A model generated the notes under the pieces. That model saw only the letters and a program-made list of their open reading frames with translations, was not told where the DNA came from and did not search any database. From Streptomyces vietnamensis (GTDB lineage: Bacteria > Actinomycetota > Actinomycetes > Streptomycetales > Streptomycetaceae), in NCBI RefSeq assembly GCF_000830005.1, contig NZ_CP010407.1, positions 2,709,001-2,773,000 on the forward strand: DNA of 64,000 bases. Reading direction: 5' to 3'. The position numbers and the translations under genes were made by a program. Positions 33,935-42,289 of this stretch are shown in pieces (position 1 is the stretch's first letter; every line of letters starts with the position of its first letter).

Positions 33935-34717
33935 TCAGACGGCGACGAGTTCCCGCGTGCGGGCCTTCTCGTAGCGGTGGAGGAGCAGCCGGGCGAGGGC
34001 CGGGTGGGCGCCGAGCGGGTCCGAGGCGATCCAGGGGGCGTGGGCGGCGGCGCGGGTCGCGAAGAGTCCTGGGGCGGTGAAGCAGGAGGCGACGGCGACG
34101 CGGCGGCCCCTGGCTTCGAGGGCGCGGATCGCGTCGGGGACGGTGGGCGCGGCCGCGGAGGCGTACGCGGGGACGACGGGGACGCCGCCGAGGCGCTCGC
34201 CGAGGAGGGCGGCGATCCGGCGCGTCTCGGCGCGGGACCGGGGGTCGCGGGAGCCGGCGGAGGCGAGGACGACGCCGTGGCCGGCGTGGTTGCCGTCGGG
34301 GTTCCAGCCGGCCTCGGCGAGGCGGTCGGCGAGGGCCTCGACGAGGAGGGGGTGGGCGCCGAGGGGTTCGGCGACGCGGGCGGTCGCGGGTGATGCGGCT
34401 GTCGCCGCGGGCAGGTCGTGGGTGACGTGGTGGCCGGGGGCGAGGAGGAGGGGGACGAGGACGGCGTCCCGGCCCTCGGCCGCGAGTTCGGCGAGGGCCT
34501 CGCCGAGGAGCGGGGCGTTCAGCTCCACGTGGGCGAGGCGGACGTCGAGGCCGGGGCGGAGGTCGCGGACGCGGTCGAGGAGACGGGAGAGGGTGGCCTG
34601 GGCGCGCGGGTCCCGGCTGCCGTGTCCCACGGCGAGGAGGGTGGGGGCGGGGGCGGGCGGCGTGGGCGTGGCCGGGGCGGTGGCGCGGATGTGTCGGGCG
34701 AGGGCGGGAGCGTTCAT
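33935..34717 (-). CDS. Sirohydrochlorin chelatase (CbiX/SirB type)
   Basis: ATG 34717, preceded by AGGAGG, gives 260 residues; the frame stays open to an ATG at 34855 ([14 protein letters not shown]), which would add 46 residues. The first CbiX domain opens [14 protein letters not shown] with the metal-binding His and has [14 protein letters not shown]; the second half repeats the fold ([13 protein letters not shown]) but has Ser-Ala in place of the His. Function: insertion of Fe2+ (or Co2+) into sirohydrochlorin, making sirohaem. This cofactor is needed by NirB encoded 20 kb downstream. Confidence 0.88.
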   Translation of the reverse strand: MNAPALARHIRATAPATPTPPAPAPTLLAVGHGSRDPRAQATLSRLLDRVRDLRPGLDVRLAHVELNAPLLGEALAELAAEGRDAVLVPLLLAPGHHVTHDLPAATAASPATARVAEPLGAHPLLVEALADRLAEAGWNPDGNHAGHGVVLASAGSRDPRSRAETRRIAALLGERLGGVPVVPAYASAAAPTVPDAIRALEARGRRVAVASCFTAPGLFATRAAAHAPWIASDPLGAHPALARLLLHRYEKARTRELVAV

Positions 34718-35167
34718 CGGTGGGCGTACCTCCTCCTCGTGCTTCCGCTGCCGTCGGTCGTACGGACGCACCTGGGCCAGTTGCGCCCCGAGCTGTCCGG
34801 CGATCCTCACGAGCAGCCCCGCGGTGCTGGCGAGCGTGCTGTCCGGCTCCGTCATGCGCCGATCCTGGCGGGGGCGCGTTGCCCCGCCGTTTCCGGCGCG
34901 TGACGTGTCTTCGGCGCCCTCCTCACGCGCGCCGGGCCCCGTCGGCCAGGTCGTCCGCGTGACCGCCGGACCGTCCGCGTGACTGCCAGGCCGTCCGCGT
35001 GACCGACGGACCGTCCGCGTGACCGCCGGGCCGTCCGCGTGACCGCCGGGCCGGTCGTCCCGCCGGCGCCGATGTGGCACCCGGTGGGGAGGGCGCCGAG
35101 AATGGGAGGGCCGGACGGCGTGCACGACGGCGCCCGCGAGACCCGGCAGGGAGTCAGGTGATCGTGC
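34718..35167. other. 450-bp gap with in-frame leader of the chelatase and a tandem repeat
   Basis: The part to 34855 could encode an N-terminal extension of the chelatase (see that entry). From 34951 to 35050 lies a 20-bp tandem array. The last 15 bp carry AGGTGA before the amidotransferase start. No other gene is supported. Confidence 0.5.
34951..35050. repeat. Five tandem copies of a 20-bp repeat
   Basis: Copies start at 34951, 34971, 34991, 35011 and 35031. Consensus CCGTCCGCGTGACCGCCGGG; the last two are identical and the others differ at 1-4 positions. Twenty is not a multiple of three, so coding is unlikely. The array is about 120 bp upstream of the amidotransferase start. Confidence 0.9.
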
Positions 35168-36001
35168 ATGTGCCGATGGCTCGCTTATTCGGGCACGCCG
35201 GTGCTGCTCGACAGCATCCTGTACAGGCCGGCCCACTCCCTGATCGACCAGAGCCTGCACTCCAGGCTCGGCGTGGAGACCACCAACGGCGACGGGTTCG
35301 GCGTGGGCTGGTACTCGGAGCACGACGACACGCCGGCGCTGCTGAGGGACGTCGGCCCCGCCTGGAACAACCGCAATCTGCGGGAGTTGGCGGATCACGT
35401 CCGGTCCCCGCTGTTCTTCGCCCACATCCGGGCGTCGACCGGGACGGCCGTGCAGCAGTCGAACTGCCACCCGTTCCGGCACGGCCGCTGGATGTTCATG
35501 CACAACGGCGCCATCGCCGGGTTCCCCCTCATGCGCCGTGACCTCACCCTGCTCGTCGATCCCGCGCTCTACGCCGACATCGAGGGCACGACGGACTCCG
35601 AGGTGATGTTCTACCTGGCCCTCACCTACGGTCTGGACCGGGACCCGCCCGCCGCCGTGGCGCGCATGGCGGGCGTGGTGGAACGGGCCGGCCGTGAGCA
35701 CGGGGTGGAGTTCCCGCTCCAGATGACGCTCGCCCTCACCGACGGCGAGCGCCTCTGGGCCTTCCGCTACTCCAGCGCGCACGCCTCCCGCTCGCTGTTC
35801 TACAGCAGCCGGGTGGAGGCCCTGCGCAGGCTGCATCCCGATGTCGCCTTCCTGCGGGACGTCTCCGACGAGACCCGCCTCGTCGTCTCCGAGCCCCTCG
35901 GCGACCTGCCCGGTGCCTGGAACGAGGTGCCGGAGAGCAGTTACGGCGTGGTCCAGCCCGGCACCGACGAGCTGCACCACTTCGCCCCCGCGGCGGCGTG
36001 A
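35168..36001 (+). CDS. Class II glutamine amidotransferase (YafJ/EgtC-like)
   Basis: The protein begins MCRWLAYSG, exposing the N-terminal nucleophile Cys2 after Met removal. Other Ntn-amidotransferase motifs are GDGFGVGWY, FFAHIRASTG and NCHPFRHGRWMFMHNGAI. At 277 residues it is a stand-alone glutaminase domain of the YafJ/EgtC group. EgtC removes gamma-glutamate in ergothioneine synthesis, but no other egt gene is nearby, so I leave the substrate open. Confidence 0.9.
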   Translation: MCRWLAYSGTPVLLDSILYRPAHSLIDQSLHSRLGVETTNGDGFGVGWYSEHDDTPALLRDVGPAWNNRNLRELADHVRSPLFFAHIRASTGTAVQQSNCHPFRHGRWMFMHNGAIAGFPLMRRDLTLLVDPALYADIEGTTDSEVMFYLALTYGLDRDPPAAVARMAGVVERAGREHGVEFPLQMTLALTDGERLWAFRYSSAHASRSLFYSSRVEALRRLHPDVAFLRDVSDETRLVVSEPLGDLPGAWNEVPESSYGVVQPGTDELHHFAPAAA

Positions 36002-36028
36002 CGACGGGGGAGGAACAGGCCCTGGGGC

Positions 36029-36733
36029 CTAGCCGTCCAGCCAGACGCGGAGGGGGGCGATCGGTTCGAAGCCGGCCGCGCGGGCAGGGGCCAGGTCGTC
36101 GCCCGATTCGTAGCCGACGACCGGGCGGTCGGCCGGCGCCGACGCGAGCGCGCCCGCCCAGACGAAGGACGGGTCCGTGTCCCCCGTCGCGAAGAGGTTC
36201 GAGACGCCCGTGACGCGCGCGCTCGCGCTGAGCACCGCCCCGCCCAGGATCCGGCCGTCCGCCCCGTACCCCGCCACGATCGTCGTCGCCGGGTCCGCGA
36301 GGAGCTCCGGGCGGAAGAGGGCCGCGTCGTCCTCGTCGTCCCCGCTCCAGGCCAGGGCCCAGGCCGCCAGTTCCGCAGGGGTGCGGACGGGGCGCCAGTC
36401 GCCGGGGGCGGCGGGGGCCGGGAGGCCGGCCGGGCGGGCGATCCAGCTCGCCTCGAAGAGCATCGTGAAGCCCGCTTCGGCCAGGTCGAAGCGGGCGAAG
36501 CTGTCCTTGACGGAGGCGCCCGGGGTGGTGCGGTCGATGGTGCCGAGGAAGTCCTCCACGTCCGCGTCCGCCGTCAGCGCCACCGCGTCCGGGTAGTAGA
36601 GCGGCGTGCGGGCGGCGCTGGTCCAGGCGCGGGGCCCGAACGTGCCCGTGAGGCCGTGGGCGCGGCACATGACCTGGCACCACTCGGCGTTGTTGCGGAC
36701 CGCGTCCCCGAGGACGTCGTCGTCAGTGATCAT
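36029..36733 (-). CDS. Hypothetical protein, possible GNAT-like fold
   Basis: ATG 36733 gives 234 residues. The N-terminal half contains AEWCQVMCRAHGLTGTFG and YYPDAVALTADADVEDFL; the C-terminal half has ADGRILGGAVLSASARVTGVSNLF and ends AAGFEPIAPLRVWLDG, which resembles the end of an acetyltransferase domain (GF.xxxxLRVW). The classic R/QxxGxG acetyl-CoA loop is not obvious, so activity is doubtful. Convergent with the amidotransferase gene. Confidence 0.6.
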   Translation of the reverse strand: MITDDDVLGDAVRNNAEWCQVMCRAHGLTGTFGPRAWTSAARTPLYYPDAVALTADADVEDFLGTIDRTTPGASVKDSFARFDLAEAGFTMLFEASWIARPAGLPAPAAPGDWRPVRTPAELAAWALAWSGDDEDDAALFRPELLADPATTIVAGYGADGRILGGAVLSASARVTGVSNLFATGDTDPSFVWAGALASAPADRPVVGYESGDDLAPARAAGFEPIAPLRVWLDG

Positions 36734-36781
36734 GACGCGGATCGTACGAGGGGCACGCCCCTCCCCTCCCCTCTTTTTTCG

Positions 36782-36796
36782 TTCCGAATCACGGAA
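36782..36796. promoter_or_regulatory. Short inverted repeat before the MIP channel gene
   Basis: TTCCG-AATCA-CGGAA is a perfect 5-bp inverted repeat in the 76-bp divergent gap between the hypothetical gene (start 36733) and the channel gene (start 36810), only 13 bp from the latter start. It could be an operator. No matching regulator gene is adjacent. Confidence 0.35.
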
Positions 36797-36809
36797 TATC
36801 TTTTCCACT

Positions 36810-37532
36810 ATGAGAATGTCCCCGCCCGCGCTCCCCCGGCGCGCCGCAGCCGAGTTCATCGGCACCACCGCCCTCGTCGCCGTCGTCGTCGGCTCCGGCA
36901 TCCGCGCCGACTCCCTCAGCCAGGACGTCGGCGTCCGGCTGCTCGCCAACGCCGCCGCCACCGCCCTCGGCCTCGGCCTGCTCATCGCCCTCATCGGCCC
37001 GCTCTCCGGCGCCCACTTCAACCCCGTCGTGACCCTCTCCGAGTGGTGGTCCCGGCGGCACGACAGCAGGGGGCGCGACGTCCTCGTCTACATCGCCGCC
37101 CAGCTCGCCGGGGCCGTGACCGGCGCCCTGCTCGCCGAGGCCATGTTCGGGCGGGCGCCCGGCACCTGGGCCACCGAGCCGCGCTCGGCGCTGCACCTGC
37201 TGCTCGGGGAGGCCGTCGCCACCGCCGGGCTCGTCCTCGTCGTGCAGGGGCTGCGCCGCATCGGCCGCCCCGGGCTCGCCCCGGTCGCCGTCGCGGGCTA
37301 CATCGGCGCGGCCATCTGGTTCACCTCCTCAGGCTCCTTCGCCAATCCGGCGGCCACCGTCGGCCGCGCGTTCTCCGACTCCTTCACCGGCATCGCCCCC
37401 GCCTCGGTGCCCGCCTTCGCCGCCGCGCAGCTGCTGGGGATGGTGCTCGGGATGGGCCTCGCCGGTGTGTTGTACGGAACAGACCCCGCCTCCAGCGAAC
37501 CGAATCCCGCCGACGCGCGTCGGACGGGGTGA
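36810..37532 (+). CDS. MIP/aquaporin-family channel
   Basis: ATG 36810 (or 36816) gives about 240 residues with six membrane helices. The two half-membrane loops carry the family motifs as GAHFNPVVT (near residue 70) and SFANPAATVGR (near residue 180), so both NPA boxes are present, the first as NPV. It transports water or small neutral solutes; actinobacterial MIPs of this type sometimes carry arsenite, but no ars genes are seen here. A YdcF-like gene follows 31 bp later. Confidence 0.9.
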   Translation: MRMSPPALPRRAAAEFIGTTALVAVVVGSGIRADSLSQDVGVRLLANAAATALGLGLLIALIGPLSGAHFNPVVTLSEWWSRRHDSRGRDVLVYIAAQLAGAVTGALLAEAMFGRAPGTWATEPRSALHLLLGEAVATAGLVLVVQGLRRIGRPGLAPVAVAGYIGAAIWFTSSGSFANPAATVGRAFSDSFTGIAPASVPAFAAAQLLGMVLGMGLAGVLYGTDPASSEPNPADARRTG

Positions 37533-37563
37533 CAGAACGCAGCCGAACCACGGAGGTTCCCGC

Positions 37564-38247
37564 ATGCCGGCACGGCTCACCCGGTTGATCCCCCGCACCA
37601 CCCGGGCCCGCCGCCGCACCGTCCAGGCCGTGATGCTGGGCGCCGTCCTCGCCCTCGCCCCGGCGACCTGGATGCAGACCGCCGCCGCCGGGAAGCTCCG
37701 TACCACCGCCGACGTGCCCGCCCGGGACGTCGCCGTCGTCTTCGGCGCCGGCCTCTGGAAGGGCCGCCCCACTCCGTACCTCGCGCACCGGCTCGACACC
37801 GCCGCCGAGCTGTACCGCACGGGCAAGGTCCGGGTCCTCCTCGTCACCGGCGACAACAGCCGGACCTCGTACGACGAGCCGAGCGCCATGCGCACGTACC
37901 TCACCGCGCGCGGGGTGCCGGAGGGCCGGATCGTCAGCGACTACGCGGGCTTCGACACCTGGGACTCCTGCGTCCGCGCCAAGAAGGTCTTCGGCGTCGA
38001 CCGGGCCGTCCTCGTCACCCAGGACTTCCACATCAAGCGGGCCGTCGCGCTGTGCGACCGCGCCGGGGTCGACGCGTACGGGGTCGGGGTCCCCGAACCC
38101 CACGACCGCACCTGGTACTACGGCACCACCCGGGAGCTCTTCGCGGCGGGCAAGGCCGCCCTCGACGCCGGCCTGCGCCCCGACCCGCACTTCCTGGGAC
38201 CGAAGGAGAAGGGCGTCACGGAGGCGCTCGCCTCGGCCGGTTCCTGA
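37564..38247 (+). CDS. YdcF/SanA-like (DUF218) protein with signal anchor
   Basis: ATG 37564 follows GGAGG. The 227-residue protein has a basic N terminus, one membrane segment (VQAVMLGAVLALAPATWMQ), then the DUF218 domain: AVVFGAGLWKGRPTPYLAHRLD, LLVTGDNS, DYAGFDTWDSCVRAKKVFG and LVTQDFHIKRAVALC. SanA homologues in enterobacteria affect envelope permeability to vancomycin at high temperature; the biochemical role is unsettled. It is oriented like the MIP gene and may be cotranscribed. Confidence 0.85.
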   Translation: MPARLTRLIPRTTRARRRTVQAVMLGAVLALAPATWMQTAAAGKLRTTADVPARDVAVVFGAGLWKGRPTPYLAHRLDTAAELYRTGKVRVLLVTGDNSRTSYDEPSAMRTYLTARGVPEGRIVSDYAGFDTWDSCVRAKKVFGVDRAVLVTQDFHIKRAVALCDRAGVDAYGVGVPEPHDRTWYYGTTRELFAAGKAALDAGLRPDPHFLGPKEKGVTEALASAGS

Positions 38248-38378
38248 GCCCTTCCCCGGTGCACCCCCGATGCACCCCGGATGTCGGCAAAAGGTTGTAC
38301 GCGGAGGATCTTCTTTTCCGCTCTCCGCAGTACTTAGGATCCGGACGCCCCCGTTCTACCCCCGTCCCAGGAGGGACT

Positions 38379-40040
38379 TTGCTCCACACGCACCATCGGC
38401 GCCGCACGCATCGGCTGGCGGCCTGCACGGCCCTCGCGCTCGGCGTGGGCCTGGTGTCCACCGGCCCCGTCTCCACCGCCACCGCTGCCACGGCCGGAAC
38501 CACCGCCCTCGCGAAGCCCCGGTTCGACCGGGACGGCGACGGCCGCAGCGACCGGATCTACCGGTCGGCCACCACCGGCAAGCTGACGATCGCCCTGTCG
38601 AAGACGGGCACCAGCGCGCCGTTCACGATCGGCAACGACGACCTCGACGGCGCCGTCAGCAAGGAGATCCTGGCCGCCGACAACCTGTGGGGCACCGCCG
38701 CCCCCGACCTGCTGACGCTCCGCTCCGACGGCACGCTGCGGATCCACGAGACCGTGAGCCCCACGGCCACCTCCGTGACTCCCGTCTGGCAGGGGAACGG
38801 CTGGCAGATCTACAACAAGGTCCTCGCGCCCGGGGACCTGACGAAGGACGGATTCCAGGACCTGCTGGCCCGTACCCCGTCCGGCGCGCTCTACCTGTAC
38901 GCAGGCAAGGGCGGCGTCGTGGACCACACGGGCCCGTTCAAGTCGCGCGTCAAGGTCGGCGAGGGCTGGCAGGCGTACGACCAGCTCGTCGGCACCAACG
39001 ACCTCGACGGCGACGCGATCGCCGACCTCGTCGCCCGGACGCCGGGCGGCGACCTGTACTTCTACAAGGGCACCGGCTCCGCCACCGCCCCGTTCAGGGC
39101 CCGCGTCAGGATCGGCGGCGGCTGGAACACGTACAACCAGATCATCGGCGCCGACGACCTGAACGGCGACGGCAGGGGCGACCTGCTGGCCCGCACGCAG
39201 AGCGGCACGTTCTACAAGTACCTCTCCGTCGGCGGCGGGAAGTTCGGGACGCGGACGTACTACGGCGGCGGCGGCCAGAACCTCTCGTACTACCTCGGCC
39301 AGGGCGGCGTCCCCGCCTACGGCAAGCACAGCCTGCTCGCCGTGAACGCGGCGGGCACGGCCTACACCGTCGGGACGCTGTCCGACGGCACGCTCACCGC
39401 ACCCCGGCAGTACGGCGGGGCCGGAGAGCAGTACTGGCGGGTGCACAACACCCACGGCCTCGACGAGGCCGACCGGGCCACCGTGCTCACCGCGTACAAC
39501 CCCGGCCTGATGAGCGACCGCGGCGGCGAGGTCTCCACCAGCGCGGCCTTCTACAACTACGCCGAGATCGTCTCGGTGGGCGACGTCACCGAGGACGGCA
39601 AGGCCGACGTCCTCGGCCTGGACCTGTGGGGCAACCTGTTCCTCCACCCGGGTCTGAAGTACTACAACCCGCCGCGCGTCGGCGCGGCCGTGAAGGTCGC
39701 CACGGGCTGGCACGCGGACACGCTGGTCGGCACCGGGGACGTCACGGGCGACGGCCGCCCCGACCTCGTCTCCCGCGACAACGACCGCCTGTACGTGCAC
39801 CCCGGCACCGGCTCGGCGACCGCGCCGTTCGCCGCGCGCGTCCTGATCGGCGCGGGCTGGGGCGGCTACGACCACCTGGCCTCGCCCGGCGACATGAACG
39901 GCGACGGCCGGGCCGACCTCGTCGCGGTCACCCCCGGCGGCGACGTGTACCGCTACACGGCCACCGGTCTGCGCGGCTCCGCCACGTTCGGCGGCCGCGT
40001 CAAGATCGCCTCGGGCTGGAAGTACGAGGACATCAGCTGA
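38379..40040 (+). CDS. Secreted FG-GAP/VCBS-repeat protein
   Basis: TTG 38379 is preceded by AGGAGGG at 4 nt spacing and puts a signal peptide at the start (basic LLHTHHRRRTHRLAACTALA, then hydrophobic, cleavage near ATAA). The 553-residue mature protein is made of beta-propeller repeats with Ca2+-binding loops of the form DxDGDGxxD: DRDGDGRSD, DLDGDAIAD, DLNGDGRGD, DVTEDGKAD, DVTGDGRPD and DMNGDGRAD. This integrin-alpha-like propeller is common in exported Streptomyces proteins and usually binds rather than catalyses. No catalytic domain is attached. A strong terminator follows. Confidence 0.85.
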   Translation: MLHTHHRRRTHRLAACTALALGVGLVSTGPVSTATAATAGTTALAKPRFDRDGDGRSDRIYRSATTGKLTIALSKTGTSAPFTIGNDDLDGAVSKEILAADNLWGTAAPDLLTLRSDGTLRIHETVSPTATSVTPVWQGNGWQIYNKVLAPGDLTKDGFQDLLARTPSGALYLYAGKGGVVDHTGPFKSRVKVGEGWQAYDQLVGTNDLDGDAIADLVARTPGGDLYFYKGTGSATAPFRARVRIGGGWNTYNQIIGADDLNGDGRGDLLARTQSGTFYKYLSVGGGKFGTRTYYGGGGQNLSYYLGQGGVPAYGKHSLLAVNAAGTAYTVGTLSDGTLTAPRQYGGAGEQYWRVHNTHGLDEADRATVLTAYNPGLMSDRGGEVSTSAAFYNYAEIVSVGDVTEDGKADVLGLDLWGNLFLHPGLKYYNPPRVGAAVKVATGWHADTLVGTGDVTGDGRPDLVSRDNDRLYVHPGTGSATAPFAARVLIGAGWGGYDHLASPGDMNGDGRADLVAVTPGGDVYRYTATGLRGSATFGGRVKIASGWKYEDIS

Positions 40041-40049
40041 CCGCGCGCT

Positions 40050-40079
40050 CCCGGGGTGAGGCGCCCGCCTCACCCCGGG
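40050..40079 (+). terminator. Terminator after the FG-GAP gene
   Basis: CCCGGGGTGAGGCG (40050-40063), a two-base gap, and the exact complement (40066-40079): a 14-bp stem starting 9 bp after the stop. Confidence 0.85.
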
Positions 40080-40113
40080 GCCCGTCGCGAGCTGAGCGGA
40101 GAGCACCGCGCCC

Positions 40114-40151
40114 GTAATACGCCGCGCCGCCCCGCGTAACACGCCGGACGC
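40114..40151 (+). promoter_or_regulatory. GlnR-like pentamer array before nasA
   Basis: Four pentamers at 11-bp spacing: GTAAT (40114), CGCCG (40125), GTAAC (40136) and GACGC (40147). The first and third match the GTnAC element of the actinobacterial GlnR box and are 22 bp apart, each followed by ACGCCG; the second and fourth match GAAAC poorly. GlnR control of nasA is known in Streptomyces, which supports the reading. Confidence 0.5.
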
Positions 40152-40162
40152 AGGCTGGCCGC

Positions 40163-42289
40163 ATGTCCGACGCCGCCACCGTGCCCACCCACTGCCCCTA
40201 CTGCGCCCTGCAGTGCGGCATGTCGCTCCGCCCCACCGGCACCCCGGAGCTGCCCGCCGAGGTGGTCGAGCGGTCCGACTTCCCCGTCAACCGGGGCGCC
40301 CTGTGCGGCAAGGGCCGCACCGCCCCCTCCGTGCTCTCCTCCCGGGTCAGGCTCACCGAGCCCCTGGTCCGACGCCCTGACACGGGGGCCCTGGAGCCCG
40401 CGTCCTGGGAGGAGGCGCTCGCCGCCGTCGCCGACGGGCTGCGCCGCACCCGCGCCGACCACGGTCCCGATGCCGTGGGGGTCTTCGGCGGCGGCGGCCT
40501 CACCAACGAGAAGGCGTACACGCTCGGCAAGTTCGCCCGGGTCGTGCTCGGCACCTCTCAGATCGACTACAACGGGCGCTTCTGCATGTCCTCCGCCGCG
40601 GCCGCGCACCAGCGGGCGTTCGGCCTCGACCGGGGCCTCCCCTTCCCCCTGGAGGACATCCCGAGGACCGGCTGCGTCATCCTCGTCGGGTCCAACCTCG
40701 CCGAGACCATGCCGCCCGCCCTGCGCTACCTCACCGAGCTGAAGGAGAACGGCGGGAAGCTCATCGTCGTCGACCCACGCCGCACCCGCACCGCCGAACA
40801 GGCCGATCTGCACCTCGCGCCGCGCCCCGGCACCGACCTCGCGCTCGCCCTCGGCATGCTCCACCTCGTGGTCGCCGAGGGGCGGGTCGACGAGGCGTTC
40901 GTCGCGGAGCGCACCGACGGCTGGGAGGGCGCCCGCGCCGGGGCCATGTCCCACTGGCCCGAGCAGGTCGAGCGGATCACCGGCGTGTCCGTGCCGCAGC
41001 TCCGCGAGGCCGTCGCGATGTTCTGCGACGCCGAGAACGCCATGGTGCTGACCGCGCGCGGCCCCGAGCAGCAGTCCAAGGGCACCGACACCGTCGGCGC
41101 CTGGATCAACTTCTGCCTCGCCACCGGCAGGGCGGGCCGGCCGCTGAACGGCTACGGCTGCCTCACCGGCCAGGGCAACGGCCAGGGCGGCCGCGAGCAC
41201 GGCCAGAAGGCCGACCAGCTGCCCGGCTACCGCAAGCTCGACGACCCCGCCGCACGCGCGCACGTGGCCGGCGTGTGGGGCGTCGCCCCGGAGTCGCTGC
41301 CGGGGCCCGGGCGGAGCGCGTACGAGCTCCTCGACGCGCTCGGCGGCGACATCAAGGCCCTGCTCCTCATGGGGTCCAACCCGGTCGTCTCCGCGCCGCG
41401 CGCCGCGCACGTCGAAGGGCGCCTTCGCTCGCTCGACTTCCTCGCCGTCGCCGACGTCGTGCTCTCCGAGACCGCCGAACTCGCCGACGTCGTCCTGCCC
41501 GTGACCCAGTGGGCGGAGGAGACGGGGACCATGACCAATCTGGAGGGGCGGGTGCTGCTGCGCCGCCGCGCCCTCACCCCTCCGGCGGGCGTCCGCAGCG
41601 ACCTGGAGGTGCTGCACGGGCTCGCCGGGCTGCTCGGCCGGGAGAAGGGCTTCCCGACCGACCCGGAGGAGGTCTTCGAGGAGCTGCGCCGCGCCTCGGC
41701 GGGAGGGCCCGCCGACTACGCGGGCATCAGCTACCGGCGGATCGAGGAGGAGCAGGGCGTCTTCTGGCCCTGCCCCGGGCCCGAGCACGCGGGCACGCCC
41801 CGGCTCTTCCTGGACCGGTTCGCGACGGCCGACGGGCGGGCCCGGTTCGTGCCCGTGGTGCACCGGGCGGCGGCCGAGGAGACGGACGCCGAGTACCCGG
41901 TGGTCCTGACGACCGGCCGGGTCGTGTCCCAGTACCAGTCGGGGGCGCAGACCCGGCGGGTCGACGAGCTGAACGCGGCGGCGCCGGGGCCGTTCGTGGA
42001 GCTGCACCCGAGGCTCGCCGAGCGGCTCGGGGTCGCCGAGGGCGAGGAGCTCGCGGTGGTCTCGCGGCGCGGGCGGGCCGTCGCCCCGGCCCGGATCACC
42101 GCGTCCATCCGGCCCGACACGGTCTTCATGCCGTTCCACTGGTACGGGGAGGGGCGGGCGAACACCCTGGTGAACCCGGCGCTCGACCCGGTCTCCCGGA
42201 TGCCCGAGTTCAAGGTGTGCGCGGTCCGCCTGGAACCGCTTGCCCACGAGGTCCCTACGGCCGGTCGAACCAGTCCCCGCTCTCGATGA
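40163..42289 (+). CDS. nasA: Assimilatory nitrate reductase catalytic subunit
   Basis: The 708-residue protein is a molybdopterin (bis-MGD) oxidoreductase. The N-terminal [4Fe-4S] cluster ligands are C11, C14, C18 and C48 (CPYCALQC...ALCGKG). Downstream are DYNGRFCMSSAAAAHQRAFG, LVGSNLAETMPP, the pterin-binding GYGCLTGQGNGQGGREHGQKADQLPG, and the C-terminal cap domain from about residue 580. The soluble form without Tat signal and the GREHGQKADQLPG motif are characteristic of NasA. It reduces nitrate to nitrite in the cytosol; the FAD reductase and NirBD encoded at 51.8-56.3 kb complete the path. The 3' end overlaps the convergent fusion gene by 35 bp. Confidence 0.93.
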   Translation: MSDAATVPTHCPYCALQCGMSLRPTGTPELPAEVVERSDFPVNRGALCGKGRTAPSVLSSRVRLTEPLVRRPDTGALEPASWEEALAAVADGLRRTRADHGPDAVGVFGGGGLTNEKAYTLGKFARVVLGTSQIDYNGRFCMSSAAAAHQRAFGLDRGLPFPLEDIPRTGCVILVGSNLAETMPPALRYLTELKENGGKLIVVDPRRTRTAEQADLHLAPRPGTDLALALGMLHLVVAEGRVDEAFVAERTDGWEGARAGAMSHWPEQVERITGVSVPQLREAVAMFCDAENAMVLTARGPEQQSKGTDTVGAWINFCLATGRAGRPLNGYGCLTGQGNGQGGREHGQKADQLPGYRKLDDPAARAHVAGVWGVAPESLPGPGRSAYELLDALGGDIKALLLMGSNPVVSAPRAAHVEGRLRSLDFLAVADVVLSETAELADVVLPVTQWAEETGTMTNLEGRVLLRRRALTPPAGVRSDLEVLHGLAGLLGREKGFPTDPEEVFEELRRASAGGPADYAGISYRRIEEEQGVFWPCPGPEHAGTPRLFLDRFATADGRARFVPVVHRAAAEETDAEYPVVLTTGRVVSQYQSGAQTRRVDELNAAAPGPFVELHPRLAERLGVAEGEELAVVSRRGRAVAPARITASIRPDTVFMPFHWYGEGRANTLVNPALDPVSRMPEFKVCAVRLEPLAHEVPTAGRTSPRSR

